Below, one piece after another: positions 26,901 through 35,660 of a stretch of 64,000 bases of DNA; within the stretch, counting starts at the first letter, position 1; the number at the start of each line of letters is the position of its first letter. Source of the DNA: Pedobacter antarcticus (lineage in GTDB: Bacteria; Bacteroidota; Bacteroidia; Sphingobacteriales; Sphingobacteriaceae); contig NZ_FONS01000010.1 in NCBI RefSeq assembly GCF_900112985.1, positions 1 through 64,000 on the forward strand. The letters are read 5' to 3'. The notes under the pieces are model-generated. The model ran no database searches. It was not told the origin of the DNA and saw only the letters and a list, made by a program, of their open reading frames with translations. Made by a program: the position numbers and the translations under genes.

Positions 26901-27103
26901 TGATAATTACCATTGGCATCAGTGCTGGTGCCTGATGCGGCATTTTTAACCCTCACACTGATTCCAGGTAAAGGTTGATTATTACTGTCTGTTACCTTTC
27001 CGCGCAGCACTTGCTGTGCGAAGGCAGTAGAAGTCAGGATAAGGAGAATGCATATTCCCGTCATCAGTTGAATACTCTTTTTAAGAGAATATTTTAAATA
27101 CAT
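23978..27103 (-). CDS. SusC/RagA-family TonB-linked outer-membrane transporter
   Basis: This very long TonB-dependent transporter has 1041 residues from the ATG at 27103. That start is chosen over the ATG at 27157 because it leads straight into a signal peptide (MYLKYSLKKSIQLM to AFAQ). A carboxypeptidase-like domain (VLRGKVTDSNNQPLPGISVR) is followed by the SusC signature DRALNEVMVVGYGTQKKETVTGS. The plug contains ITIRGLATTGSNNVLVVVDG and DIESVSVLKDASAAIYG. The barrel ends with YPQQRIINLGANVKF. It imports oligosaccharides together with the adjacent SusD. It heads a three-gene transcript, susC-susD-GH2, downstream of the hybrid two-component regulator gene on the same strand. Confidence 0.95.
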   Translation of the reverse strand: MYLKYSLKKSIQLMTGICILLILTSTAFAQQVLRGKVTDSNNQPLPGISVRVKNAASGTSTDANGNYQLSISDNNAILQFTSVGFAVQEVSAQGKTTINVVLQSDDRALNEVMVVGYGTQKKETVTGSISQVKGEDLVKSPQPNLSNALAGRFSGVVISNRGGEPGYDGSNITIRGLATTGSNNVLVVVDGIPGQIGGLERLDPNDIESVSVLKDASAAIYGNRAANGVILVTTKKGKTGKPVVSYSFNQGFSTPTRLPKMADAATYAQIMNEINFDSNPNGGLNQSFTPEQIELFRNGSDPLLYPNTDWTKTVLNKVAGQTQHSLSVNGGTEDVKYYMSLGTISQQGLYKNGATKYNQYNFRTNLEANISKRLKVGLSLSGREEDRKFPITGGGNIFRSLYRSKPTIAAFYPNGLPTTGIENENPAVQVTDLGGSTNNPNQVLNAILRGSYQIPGVEGLSVDGFFSADKSNAFSKSFNKPYVLYNYVPSTGLYNSNIVGGNNQKATLTESQRRESLLTSNVKLNYARRFGRHDINAFVGYEQSKNNLEYFDAQRFNYLSTQLPELSQGGTAAIDFLNSGYSSNYTRRSIISRLAYTFDDKYLFEGQLRRDGSSIFAKGNQYGSFPSVSAGWRINKEEWFKNNINFFDELKIRGSYGSLGNDNVNGFQFYDNYTLVNNGFVALTPGGVPTIQPGVALSKLANPNITWEVAKKLDIGINAVFLKNFTFEAIYFEQKRSDILTTRNASLPGSSGIVNPFEPDPNNLKPLVPSENIGKVNSKGFEATLGYNHTGSEWRWGVSGNFTYAKSKIIFIDEAAGTLDYQRQTGRPLNSYLLYNSIGIFRTQAELDAYPHINGAKVGDLQYQDFNGDGVINADDQTRTKYGNVPQITYGFNFNVSYKNFDLSVLFAGQAQVSQYVLPEAGSVGNFYSSWADNRFSPTNPNGTFPRVTERASNAISGGAYRNDFWLNNAAFLRLKNVELAYNLKADFLSKLKVSGVRVFASGFNLFTISKVKDYDPEGNNESGQFYPQQRIINLGANVKF

Positions 27104-27340
27104 GATCGTAATTTTTGAGTGGACACTTAGAGAATTAATAATGGGATTTAAGCCCACGGATCAGGTGTCCCCTGACAGGTTGTTTTGTAGATTTCGTTTC
27201 ATACTATATTTGGTTTGTGTTAAGTGCTCGTAAGGCTGCTGTTAAGTAGCGCCATGAACGAAGCTAAATTCGATATATTTACAGCCACGCCGTGAGGGGT
27301 AAACTCTCAAATAAGCGGGGGGATTTGAACAAAAACAGCT

Positions 27341-30300
27341 TTATTTCTCTTCTTTTCCCTTTAACAGGGATTTATGAACAGCATATTTGCTCCCGAATAC
27401 TTTCCTGTATTTTTTAATATAGTCAGAAGGATTCATGGCAAACAGCTTATAGAATTGTTCCCTAAAATAACGTGCATCCCTGATCCCTACCAGAAGAGTC
27501 GTTTCCTGTACAGTAAGATCTGTATGAATAAATATTTCTGCTGCTTTACGTAAACGGATAAAGCGAATAAAGCTATTTGATGATTGTCCGGAAATAGATT
27601 TAATTTTAGTGTAGAGATTTGAACGGCTCATCCCGATTTCATCTGCGAGTGTACTGATGCCAAAATTAGGGTCGGTGATATGCCGTTCTACGATATCGAT
27701 ACAGCGGTCCAAAAACTCTTTATAATCTGCAGAAATTTTCAGGTTTGCAGATTTCAGTGTTATTTTATTATAGAAGTATGTCTGCAGGTTATTTCTGCTT
27801 TTCAGCAGACTATCCACAGTTACGATAAGAAATTTTTTATCAAACGGTTTGCTTACATACGCATCGGCGCCTCCTTCGATACCTTTAAGACGGGTTTCAG
27901 GAGAAGAACTTGCCGTCAGCAAAATGAATGGAATGTGATTAAGTGCCGGGTCTGCTTTAACCAAACTACAGAGTGCTAAACCATCCATATTTTGCATGAG
28001 TACATCACTGATAATTATATCCGGTAAATATTTGACTATCATTAAAAGGCCATCTTCACCATTTATAGCTTCCAGAATTTCATATTTCGGTTTAAAAATA
28101 CTGCTGATGTAGCGCCTGATGTCATCATTATCGTCAATAATCAAAAGTGTTGGTTTTTCGGACAGGATTCCCTGTTGCAGGTCCAACGCATTTTCATCCT
28201 GCCTGAATTCCTGGCTTTCTGTTGTATTGAGTTCGGTAAAATCCTGCTCAAAAGTATTTAACTCGTCCAGAATCACTGAACTTTGCGGTTGATGGTCCAG
28301 AATCAGATGTTGCTTAAAGTGGTGCTTCCCCTTCAACAGCTCAATCTTGAATATTGTACCTTCATTGACTTTACTGGTAAAACTAACCTGACCATGATGA
28401 TTGTCAACGAAATTTTTGACCAGGAACAGCCCTATTCCAAAACCGCCTTTAAAGTTTTTCTGATGTTGCTGAGATTTGTAAAAACGTTCGAACACCTTAT
28501 TCCCGATCTTAGGATCTATCCCGGTTCCGGTATCCGCAACTGTTATGCTTACATTAGTTTGCGATTCCAGGATAGAAAGCTTCACAATTCCTCCATCGGC
28601 AGTATGACGTAAAGCATTGGAAATCAAATTAAATAAAGCAATTTCTATTTTTTCACGATCTGCATACAGTTCGGTATAGTCACTTTCTTTTTCAAAAGTA
28701 TAAGTGATATTTTTTTTCGTTGCCTGGTAAGAAAAGCAGAGAAAAACCTCTTCACACAGCTCAATAAGGTTAATCCTGGAGATATTAAGCTGATCGGACT
28801 GAGTCTCTGCCTTATTAAACAAAAGCAACTGGTCAATAAGGCTTAATAACCTTTTTGCATTCCGGTAAACAATATTCAGATTTCCTAAGTCTGAACTCGT
28901 CTGCTGATCCTGGATCATTTCCTTTACCGGATTAATAATCAGGGTAAGGGGACTTCGGAATTCATGGGAAATATTTGTAAAAAAAGATAATTTACTCTGA
29001 TGCAGTTCCCGTTCTTGCTGTGCTTCCAGGTTAGCAATGCGGATCCTGTATTTGAGCTTGGCCTGTTTAGATTTATAATGGACAAATCCATAAATCAAAG
29101 CGGCAACTAAAACAGCATAAAGTGTGTAGGCCCACCAGCTCTTATACCAGGGAGGTAAAATGTGAATAGTAATCGCAGCGAAATTTTCCTGCCAGATATT
29201 ATCCTGATTGGTCGCTATAACTTTAAAAGTATAGGTGCCAGGTTGCAGATACCTGTAGGTCGCAGACCGTTGCCGCTTCACATAATTCCAGTCATTATCT
29301 AAACCTTCGAGTTTGTATGCAAACTGTGCATCATGTGGATAAGCATAGTTTAACGCTGCATACTGTATAGAAAACACCGATTGATTAGCTTCTAATGTCA
29401 ATTCTTCTCCCGCATTAACATGGACCAGATTACCTTTATCTTTTTCTGCCCGGCCATACAATTGCAGACCAATAATACTGATCTGTGGTTTAAAGGTACT
29501 CGGCATTATAGTTTTGGGGTAAAACAAATTCCACCCTTCTGTACCACCAAAACACATAAAACCACTACTGCCGTCTACCATCGCCGACCCGGCGTTAAAC
29601 TGGCCACCCTGAAGTCCATCGCTTCCACTGAAGTTATAAACTTGTTTGGTATTCAGATCAATACTTGATAAACCATCATTAGTACTTATCCAGACTTTGC
29701 CCGGGCTCTCCTGCAGGATGGCATACACTGTATTATCGGCCAGCCCGTTCTTTTCACTGAATTTCAGTAATGATTTCTGGCGGGTATCATAAACTAACAA
29801 CCCATTTCCCTCCGACCCGATCCATAATCTTTTTTGCCCATCCAGGTGTAAAGCATAGAGAATGTTACCAGATAAATTGACACGGGATTTTCCATCCTGG
29901 AGAAATGGATAAATCTTATTTTCTCTAACTACTAGATAGTTAAGCCCCCCGCCATAAGTCCCTATCCAAAGATTTCCTTTTTCATCGTTTTCTAAAGAAC
30001 GGACATCATTAGAACTAATGCGGCTATTAACCATATTATAATTTATAAACTTTCCAGTCTGACCATCTAATTTACTCAAGCCACCACCATTAGTTCCTAT
30101 CCAGATATTTCCATGATCATCTTCGTGTATAACCCGCACATCATTACCAGCAATAGAACCAGATTTACGGGGATCATATTTATAACTAACAAAACCATCT
30201 TTAGCAGGGTCATAGCGCAACAATCCGTTGGCATATGTGCCGAACCAGAGGTTATTTTTACTATCCTTGAAAGCACTCAGTATTGCATTATCTGTAAGAC

Positions 30301-31522
30301 TGTTCGGCCGGCCATCAGCCAGGTAATGCCGGAGTACTTTTCCATCTTTTCGGGATTTATAAATTCCATCACCGTCAGTTCCTAGCCAAAGATTCCCCTC
30401 CGCATCCATACACATCCCATAATACCGCAGATAGCTTTCCCCACTTTTATTGATCAATTTTCTCTTAAACTTCTTAAACTTCGCGGGCGTCTTGCTAACC
30501 ATATAAACACCGTCTCCATAAGTACCCAGCCAGAGATTTTCGTCACGGTCCAAAAACAAATCCGGAACTGAGCGTGGGGTAATACCAAATCCATTTTCAT
30601 CTTTGACCTGATCGAAAATTAACTCTTTAGGCGCCACTTCACCTAACTTATTCAGATCCAAATGATAAAGTCCACCTTCCTGTAAACCAATATATAATTG
30701 GTGATCACTGTCTTCTGCAAGTGATAGAAAAACGTTGCTGATGAACTGATGACTACCTGCAGAAAAGACATGAAAATTATTGGTTTTACGCTCATATAAC
30801 CATAAACCCCGCGATGTCGCAATCCACATATTCTGAAGATGATCCCGGTAAATCGCATTCACCCGGCTTGAGGGCATCTGATTATGAGCGCTAAAAAGCT
30901 GTTCCGGAACTTTATTCCGATTGAGCCTAAATGCACAAAGGCCGGCATCTCTTGTCCCGACCCAGAGTATACCAAATGGATCTTCTTCGATGCTCAATAT
31001 GGAATTACTAGGCAATCCTTTCAGAGATTTCATCGTGTAATTTTTGAAATGCCCTGTTTTTTTGTCAAGATATGAAAAACCATTTCCACTGGTCGCTACC
31101 CACAAATTACCCAAAGTATTCTGACTGATTCCCGCCACATCTGCTTTGCTGCGTTGTGGTAAAATAGGATGATTTTTAAATTTCTCCGTACTTACATCAA
31201 AGCTGTAGAGTCCTTTTCTCGAAGAAATCCAGAAGCTACCGTTCTCGTCCCTGGTGAGTTTCTGGATATAATTATCCGGTATTCCCGCAGAATCATCGGG
31301 ATCTGATTTGAAAGTGCGGAAATTAATGCCATCAAAACGATTCAGGCCATTTCCAGTAGCAAACCAGATGAACCCATTTTTATCCTGATTGATACTATTG
31401 ATAATATTAAAGGAGAGCCCCTCCTTTTGCGTATAATGCATAGTTTTTCCTGATGGCACTTGTCCATAAACAGAAAAACTTAATAAAAATAACAGAATGG
31501 AGAGCACCCTCATCAAAATCAT
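27341..31522 (-). CDS. Hybrid two-component system sensor/regulator (HTCS)
   Basis: The 1393-residue protein combines a whole signalling pathway in one chain. A signal peptide (~1-20) is followed by two seven-bladed propellers of reg_prop repeats (~25-700; for example NKNGFIWFATGNGLNRFDG and GNLWIGTYGGGLNYL). Next come a Y_Y_Y domain (~725-790), a transmembrane helix near 800-820 and a histidine kinase with phospho-acceptor H853 in SHEFRSPL. The ATPase domain shows N- and G-box motifs (NLISNALRH, GGFGIGLFLVK). The receiver spans ~1124-1240, with D1173 as phospho-acceptor and K in SKPF. The C-terminal AraC DNA-binding domain is at ~1275-1375. It senses an oligosaccharide in the periplasm and activates the adjacent susC-susD-GH2 genes. 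Confidence 0.95.
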   Translation of the reverse strand: MILMRVLSILLFLLSFSVYGQVPSGKTMHYTQKEGLSFNIINSINQDKNGFIWFATGNGLNRFDGINFRTFKSDPDDSAGIPDNYIQKLTRDENGSFWISSRKGLYSFDVSTEKFKNHPILPQRSKADVAGISQNTLGNLWVATSGNGFSYLDKKTGHFKNYTMKSLKGLPSNSILSIEEDPFGILWVGTRDAGLCAFRLNRNKVPEQLFSAHNQMPSSRVNAIYRDHLQNMWIATSRGLWLYERKTNNFHVFSAGSHQFISNVFLSLAEDSDHQLYIGLQEGGLYHLDLNKLGEVAPKELIFDQVKDENGFGITPRSVPDLFLDRDENLWLGTYGDGVYMVSKTPAKFKKFKRKLINKSGESYLRYYGMCMDAEGNLWLGTDGDGIYKSRKDGKVLRHYLADGRPNSLTDNAILSAFKDSKNNLWFGTYANGLLRYDPAKDGFVSYKYDPRKSGSIAGNDVRVIHEDDHGNIWIGTNGGGLSKLDGQTGKFINYNMVNSRISSNDVRSLENDEKGNLWIGTYGGGLNYLVVRENKIYPFLQDGKSRVNLSGNILYALHLDGQKRLWIGSEGNGLLVYDTRQKSLLKFSEKNGLADNTVYAILQESPGKVWISTNDGLSSIDLNTKQVYNFSGSDGLQGGQFNAGSAMVDGSSGFMCFGGTEGWNLFYPKTIMPSTFKPQISIIGLQLYGRAEKDKGNLVHVNAGEELTLEANQSVFSIQYAALNYAYPHDAQFAYKLEGLDNDWNYVKRQRSATYRYLQPGTYTFKVIATNQDNIWQENFAAITIHILPPWYKSWWAYTLYAVLVAALIYGFVHYKSKQAKLKYRIRIANLEAQQERELHQSKLSFFTNISHEFRSPLTLIINPVKEMIQDQQTSSDLGNLNIVYRNAKRLLSLIDQLLLFNKAETQSDQLNISRINLIELCEEVFLCFSYQATKKNITYTFEKESDYTELYADREKIEIALFNLISNALRHTADGGIVKLSILESQTNVSITVADTGTGIDPKIGNKVFERFYKSQQHQKNFKGGFGIGLFLVKNFVDNHHGQVSFTSKVNEGTIFKIELLKGKHHFKQHLILDHQPQSSVILDELNTFEQDFTELNTTESQEFRQDENALDLQQGILSEKPTLLIIDDNDDIRRYISSIFKPKYEILEAINGEDGLLMIVKYLPDIIISDVLMQNMDGLALCSLVKADPALNHIPFILLTASSSPETRLKGIEGGADAYVSKPFDKKFLIVTVDSLLKSRNNLQTYFYNKITLKSANLKISADYKEFLDRCIDIVERHITDPNFGISTLADEIGMSRSNLYTKIKSISGQSSNSFIRFIRLRKAAEIFIHTDLTVQETTLLVGIRDARYFREQFYKLFAMNPSDYIKKYRKVFGSKYAVHKSLLKGKEEK

Positions 31523-31610
31523 TTTAGTATTTAAACCCCGTCACATATATACCAATATTATTTATAATATGTCATATTGACGGTATAAAAACAAGTGAAT
31601 GGATTCCACA

Positions 31611-31645
31611 AAAAATCCCTCTTTAAAAAATTTTAAAGAGGGATT
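31611..31645 (-). terminator. Intrinsic terminator of the PRISE-type reductase gene
   Basis: A perfect 15-bp stem (AATCCCTCTTTAAAA / TTTTAAAGAGGGATT) with a 2-nt loop is followed on the minus strand by six T. It separates the reductase gene from the HTCS gene. Confidence 0.85.
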
Positions 31646-31671
31646 GATAAGAAATCAGGTGTATTATTGAT

Positions 31672-32739
31672 TTAAGGAATTAAGTTTTCGCGCTTCAATT
31701 TTTCGAAAAGATTATAAAATGCTTCTTCTGTATCCTGGAAAACAGTAAAGCCCATTTTTCTGCTCTTTGACATGTCTGTCATCACTTCAATCGGCCTGCC
31801 CAGATCAAGATCAGTATGCCATGCTGTTGCCAGACGACTCAGCGAATTTTCTTTCAATTTGTATTTTTCCGCAATCTGTTTCCAGATTTCTCCATCATTA
31901 GCCATGGTGAGCTCTAAAGGATGGATTTGCCCATCAAAACCAACAGGAGCCACATCAAAATACCCGGCCAGTCGTTTCCATAACCTGCTCCAACGAAATA
32001 CGTCTCCATTGACAATATTAAACGCCTCATTTCGGGCGACATCAGTTGTAGATGCCCAAATCAGATGCTCTGCTAATACACCTGCATCTGTTACATCAGA
32101 TATGCCGTTCCATTGCGCAGAAGAACCCGGCCATATAAATTTCCGTCCCGTCTCTTTGCAAATACTTGCATAAACGGCCAGGGTTGTGCCCATATTCATC
32201 GCATTTCCAACTGCCATACCGATAACAGTGTGCGGTCTATGAATACTCCAGGTAAAACCATCCCGTTCTGCGGCGGCATATACTTCGTCTTCCTGTGCAT
32301 AGTAAAAATTCTCCAAATCCAATCTTGGGTGTTCTTCACGCAGTGGTGTTTCAGGTAGAAATCCCTCTTTTGCATAAGCCTCGAATGGACCTAGATAATG
32401 TTTCAACCCGGTAACTAGAGCCACGTGTTCAACCGATTTTCCTTCTGACAATACACTCAGGAGATTTCGAACCATTAGCCCGTTAACCCGAATATTTTCT
32501 GCCTCGGTTTCATTGCGCATCCAGGTCGTAATGTAAACATGCGTTGGTCTGACCTCAGCTAATGCCTTTCTTAAACTATCAAGATCCATAAGGTCGGCGG
32601 CAACAGGCTTAAGTTCTTTATTTTCTATATTCGGTCTACGCGCAAGCCCATAAGTTTCCCAGCCTCTTGAAATTAATTTCTCTGCAAGGTTACTTCCTGC
32701 TATCCCACTTGAACCAACTACTAAAGCTATTTTGTCCAT
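31672..32739 (-). CDS. NAD(P)H-dependent reductase of the PRISE (progesterone 5-beta-reductase/iridoid synthase-like) SDR group
   Basis: The 355-residue protein has an N-terminal Rossmann motif GSSGIAGSNLAEKL (9-22). The atypical SDR features of the PRISE/VEP1 group follow: THVYITTWMRNE, VALVTGLKHYLGPFEAY and the ENFYYAQED segment carrying the conserved Tyr, then WSIHRPHTVIG. Family members reduce the C=C bond of enones, but bacterial substrates are mostly unknown. It is divergent from a Crp/Fnr-type regulator; two operator-like dyads lie between them, so it is probably that regulator's target. Confidence 0.85.
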   Translation of the reverse strand: MDKIALVVGSSGIAGSNLAEKLISRGWETYGLARRPNIENKELKPVAADLMDLDSLRKALAEVRPTHVYITTWMRNETEAENIRVNGLMVRNLLSVLSEGKSVEHVALVTGLKHYLGPFEAYAKEGFLPETPLREEHPRLDLENFYYAQEDEVYAAAERDGFTWSIHRPHTVIGMAVGNAMNMGTTLAVYASICKETGRKFIWPGSSAQWNGISDVTDAGVLAEHLIWASTTDVARNEAFNIVNGDVFRWSRLWKRLAGYFDVAPVGFDGQIHPLELTMANDGEIWKQIAEKYKLKENSLSRLATAWHTDLDLGRPIEVMTDMSKSRKMGFTVFQDTEEAFYNLFEKLKRENLIP

Positions 32740-32804
32740 ATCAATATATTTTTTGAATTCATAAAAATCTTATGCAATATTAAAGAGTTGAAAGCGGTTC
32801 ACCC

Positions 32805-32841
32805 TTGACCTGTGTCAAATAAGAAACTTGATCCAGATCAA
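32805..32841. promoter_or_regulatory. Two tandem Crp/Fnr-type operator dyads
   Basis: Two perfect inverted repeats of one pattern lie in the divergent promoter region: TTGAC-CTGT-GTCAA at 32805-32818 and TTGAT-CCAG-ATCAA at 32828-32841. The second is an exact match to the FNR consensus half-sites TTGAT/ATCAA. Dyad centres are 23 bp apart, about two helical turns. The flanking regulator is of the Crp/Fnr family, so autoregulation and control of the reductase are the natural reading. Confidence 0.7.
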
Positions 32842-32871
32842 GCGAAGTTCCTTTGCACCTACAGGTAGTCC

Positions 32872-33489
32872 ATGAAAGAATTATCTTTACTTCCAGAACA
32901 AGAAGATATGATCGATATACTTTTCAAACATATTCAGGATAAGGTGTCACTTACCGAGATGGACAAGGAATTGATAAAGCCCTTTTTTATTGAAAAAAAA
33001 TTAAGGAGAAAACAGTACTTGCTTCAGGAAGGTGATGTTTGTAAGTACTTGTCATTCGTGGCCTCCGGATTGATACGCACTTATAACGTAGATGAGAAGG
33101 GAGATGAACATATGAGTGTTTTTGGCTGGGAGGGCTGGTGGATTTCCGATTTCAACAGCTTTCTTTCAGGTGAGGCCTCAGTATTTAATATTGATGCTAT
33201 TGAAGAAGCTGAACTGCTACTCATCTCATTATCGAATTATGAGGCACTCACATTAGCTGTACCGGTTATGGACCGGTATTTCCGTATCCTCTACCAAAAT
33301 AGCCTGGTTACAAAGGAAAAGCGGTTAATGAGCTCCATAACCCATAATGCTGAAGAAAAGTATGTGCAGCTTATAAATTCCAACCCCCAGATTATTGAGC
33401 GTATCCCCCAAAACCTCATTGCCTCTTACCTGGGTATTGCTCCAGAAACGCTAAGCCGGATAAAGAAAAAACTGGTACTTAGAAAGTAA
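32872..33489 (+). CDS. Crp/Fnr-family transcriptional regulator
   Basis: The 205-residue protein has an N-terminal cyclic-nucleotide-binding-like beta-barrel (~25-135), with KQYLLQEGDVCKYLSFVASGLIRTY and DEHMSVFGWEGWW. A central helix is followed by a short C-terminal helix-turn-helix (~180-202) ending in NLIASYLGIAPETLSRIKKK. It lacks the N-terminal cysteine cluster of true FNR, so it is not an Fe-S oxygen sensor, and cAMP-contact residues are not evident. It is divergent from the PRISE reductase with two TTGAY-N4-RTCAA dyads in between. A VOC protein gene follows 61 bp downstream. Confidence 0.88.
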   Translation: MKELSLLPEQEDMIDILFKHIQDKVSLTEMDKELIKPFFIEKKLRRKQYLLQEGDVCKYLSFVASGLIRTYNVDEKGDEHMSVFGWEGWWISDFNSFLSGEASVFNIDAIEEAELLLISLSNYEALTLAVPVMDRYFRILYQNSLVTKEKRLMSSITHNAEEKYVQLINSNPQIIERIPQNLIASYLGIAPETLSRIKKKLVLRK

Positions 33490-33550
33490 TAGGAAATTTA
33501 AAGCTCAGTATACGAATCTATTCACTACTAACCATTTAAAATTATTTTAT

Positions 33551-33913
33551 ATGAAACAAAACGCAGTTTCCGTCCGGCCATTTATTGGTGCTAAAGATTT
33601 TGAACAGTCCCGGAATTTTTATCAGGATATTGGATTTAATGAAACAGTTCTAAGTCCCGTATTATCCCTATTCAAATGGGGCGAATTAGGTTTCTATTTA
33701 CAGGATGCTTACGTAAAGGATTGGATTGATAATACCATGGTGTTCTTTCAGGTTGAAAATGTAACGCATACCTGGGATGAATTGATTTCTTTGGAACTGG
33801 AAAAAAAATATCCGGATGTTAAGCTGACACCTATCCGTGTAGAAAATTGGGGGCGGGAATGTTTTCTGCATGATCCATCGGGGATACTCTGGCATTTTGG
33901 CGAATTTTATTGA
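33551..33913 (+). CDS. VOC-superfamily (glyoxalase/bleomycin-resistance-like) protein
   Basis: The 120-residue single-module protein has a vicinal-oxygen-chelate pattern, beginning VRPFIGAKDFEQSRNFYQDIGF and ending CFLHDPSGILWHFGEF. The central TMVFFQVENVTHTWDEL fits the second beta-alpha-beta-beta-beta unit. Such small proteins bind or modify small electrophiles or drugs as dimers. The first strand shows no clear His or Glu metal ligand, so catalysis is uncertain. It probably shares a transcript with the upstream regulator and is followed by a terminator. Confidence 0.8.
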   Translation: MKQNAVSVRPFIGAKDFEQSRNFYQDIGFNETVLSPVLSLFKWGELGFYLQDAYVKDWIDNTMVFFQVENVTHTWDELISLELEKKYPDVKLTPIRVENWGRECFLHDPSGILWHFGEFY

Positions 33914-33935
33914 TTTAAAGGGTAGGACTTTAAAT

Positions 33936-33969
33936 AAAAAGCCTTCCAACATTCGCTGAAAGGCTTCTT
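33936..33969. terminator. Intrinsic terminator between convergent genes
   Basis: AAAAAGCCTT pairs with AAGGCTTCTT around a short loop (core AAGCCTTcCA...TGaAAGGCTT). It is another member of the AAAGCCTT hairpin family in this window and serves the VOC gene, possibly also the minus-strand oxidoreductase. Confidence 0.75.
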
Positions 33970-33988
33970 AAATAATTGGGAATCAGAC

Positions 33989-34972
33989 CTACATTGTCAT
34001 CACTAACTTTTTCCCGTTCGTCTGATTTTTTTCCATCAGGTGGTGAGCTTCTGACACAGTCTCTACGCTGATTGGTCCGATGATCCGAATTTCCGGAACA
34101 GTTATTTGCTTGCTGCTGATAAGCTCAGCAATAGCATTTAACACGCTATTGTCTTGTATTTCAGCATATGCGGCAATGTTCATAACGGTTGCTGCTTTAT
34201 CAAACAAAATCTCACGAGTATTTTGAGTACCATGAAGCGTAACATCCAGATAGTTTCCGTTTATGGCAAGTATTCTGGCAGTAATCTCGGAGATAGTGCT
34301 GCCTACCAGATCGACCGCATGGTCGTAAAATCTTCCTCCATTTGCTGATAAGAGCACCTTATCCAGATTTGGAGTATGATAATCAATAATTCTTTCATCT
34401 GGTAAGCCGAGGCTTTTCAAGACAGCAATACTTTCTGGATTTCCGGCAACCGCAACTACATGAGCATCAGGATGATCACGCATTAATAGTACTAAAAGGA
34501 AGCGCCCTACTCCTCCTGCGGCACCATTTATAAAAACGCTCTCCCCAGATTTCCAGCCCATCCTGTTCACACATAACCATGCGGTCATACTGGCAATGGG
34601 AAGGGATGCCGCTTCTTCCAGACTGATGTTGGCCGGTTTATGGATAAGCTCAGCACTAGAAATAGCTATATACTCAGCATAGGCTCCATTACTTCCCTTC
34701 TCGATGCTACATCCAAAAACCTCATCGCCTTCTTTGAAGTCATTAACAGCTACTCCCGTTTTTTCGACTATTCCAGAAAATTCAATACCCAGGATATTTC
34801 CTATCATCAGCTCGCGTTCTCTTTCCCCTCGACGCATTTGATGATCTATCGGATTGAAGGCAGCAGCTTTTATACGTACTAAAACTTCACTATCGCCAAA
34901 CACAGGAATGTTAATTTCTTCTTGTCCGAAGTTTTCTGTTCCTCCAAACCCATTCAATACTATTGTTTTCAT
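33989..34972 (-). CDS. NAD(P)-dependent zinc-independent MDR oxidoreductase (quinone reductase-like)
   Basis: This 327-residue medium-chain dehydrogenase/reductase has a GroES-like N-terminal domain with AAAFNPIDHQMRRG and the core LGIEFSGIVEKTG. The Rossmann domain has ESVFINGAAGGVGRFLLVLL, the AAGGVG nucleotide-binding loop. The zinc-binding cysteine cluster is absent, as in zeta-crystallin/quinone reductases. It should reduce quinones or activated alkenes with NADPH. It is divergent from an HxlR regulator, a pairing commonly seen for electrophile-responsive detoxification genes. Confidence 0.9.
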   Translation of the reverse strand: MKTIVLNGFGGTENFGQEEINIPVFGDSEVLVRIKAAAFNPIDHQMRRGERERELMIGNILGIEFSGIVEKTGVAVNDFKEGDEVFGCSIEKGSNGAYAEYIAISSAELIHKPANISLEEAASLPIASMTAWLCVNRMGWKSGESVFINGAAGGVGRFLLVLLMRDHPDAHVVAVAGNPESIAVLKSLGLPDERIIDYHTPNLDKVLLSANGGRFYDHAVDLVGSTISEITARILAINGNYLDVTLHGTQNTREILFDKAATVMNIAAYAEIQDNSVLNAIAELISSKQITVPEIRIIGPISVETVSEAHHLMEKNQTNGKKLVMTM

Positions 34973-35030
34973 TTTTCTTATCTTTAGGAAAACAAACGTA
35001 GCTTAAAATAGCCCGGTTTGGCCCCTACCT

Positions 35031-35060
35031 ACTTTAAAGTGAGTTACTCATAAAAATAGA
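35031..35060. promoter_or_regulatory. Candidate HxlR operator in a divergent intergenic region
   Basis: The perfect palindrome ACTTTAAAGT lies at 35031-35040, and TACT (35045) and AGTA (35061) arms follow just downstream. It is in the 95-bp gap between the oxidoreductase and HxlR genes. HxlR proteins bind TACT/AGTA-type dyads, but the spacing here does not match a known site exactly. Confidence 0.35.
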
Positions 35061-35067
35061 AGTACCA

Positions 35068-35403
35068 ATGAAAAAATCTAATTCATCCAACGCAATTAAC
35101 AAAGAGTTTCTCCACAGGTCCTGCAGCGTAAATGAAGCTATTGATTTGATTTCTGGCAGATGGAAAGCATTGATTATTATATATATACATGAAGGTCAAA
35201 ATCGGTTTAGTCTGCTCAAGAACATACTCAGCCCTATTTCTGACCAAATACTGGGCCGGCAGCTTAAGGACCTGGAACAGAATGGACTGATCTCTAAAAC
35301 TATTGTTCCTGAAGTGCCCGTTAGAGTAGACTATGAACTTACCGCTAAGGGCAAGTCCTTATTGTCCATTTTTGATTCCCTTGAAGAGTGGATTGCGTCT
35401 TAG
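35068..35403 (+). CDS. HxlR-family transcriptional regulator
   Basis: The 111-residue winged-helix protein shows the full HxlR pattern: CSVNEAIDLISGRWKALIIIYI, then RFSLLKNILSPISDQILGRQLKDLEQNGLISK and VRVDYELTAKGKSL. The N-terminal Cys before the GRWK motif is the residue that senses oxidants or electrophiles in relatives such as YodB and HypR. It is divergent from the MDR oxidoreductase, its probable target. Confidence 0.92.
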   Translation: MKKSNSSNAINKEFLHRSCSVNEAIDLISGRWKALIIIYIHEGQNRFSLLKNILSPISDQILGRQLKDLEQNGLISKTIVPEVPVRVDYELTAKGKSLLSIFDSLEEWIAS

Positions 35404-35660
35404 GGCAGCGTTACAAACGTAAAAGAAGAATGCTCAAATACATTAAAACATTCGAAATAAATGGATGACTAAACTTCTTTATAGGACTCCATCCATCATT
35501 ATTTAATCCTATAATTTGCCTACAGACGCAATGTAGTTAGATTCTTCGACAGAATGAATTTCATTTACGCACAGTATGAAAACCGTACGCGATTTGTGAA
35601 CGGCACCGTGCAAATTCCAGTCATATTGAAATTTACTGAATTCAGAAAAATTCCCTTCAA

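Noticed and set aside
27104..27157. N-terminal extension of the SusC protein
   Set aside because: The ATG at 27103 begins directly with a standard signal peptide; the extra 18 residues are not typical.
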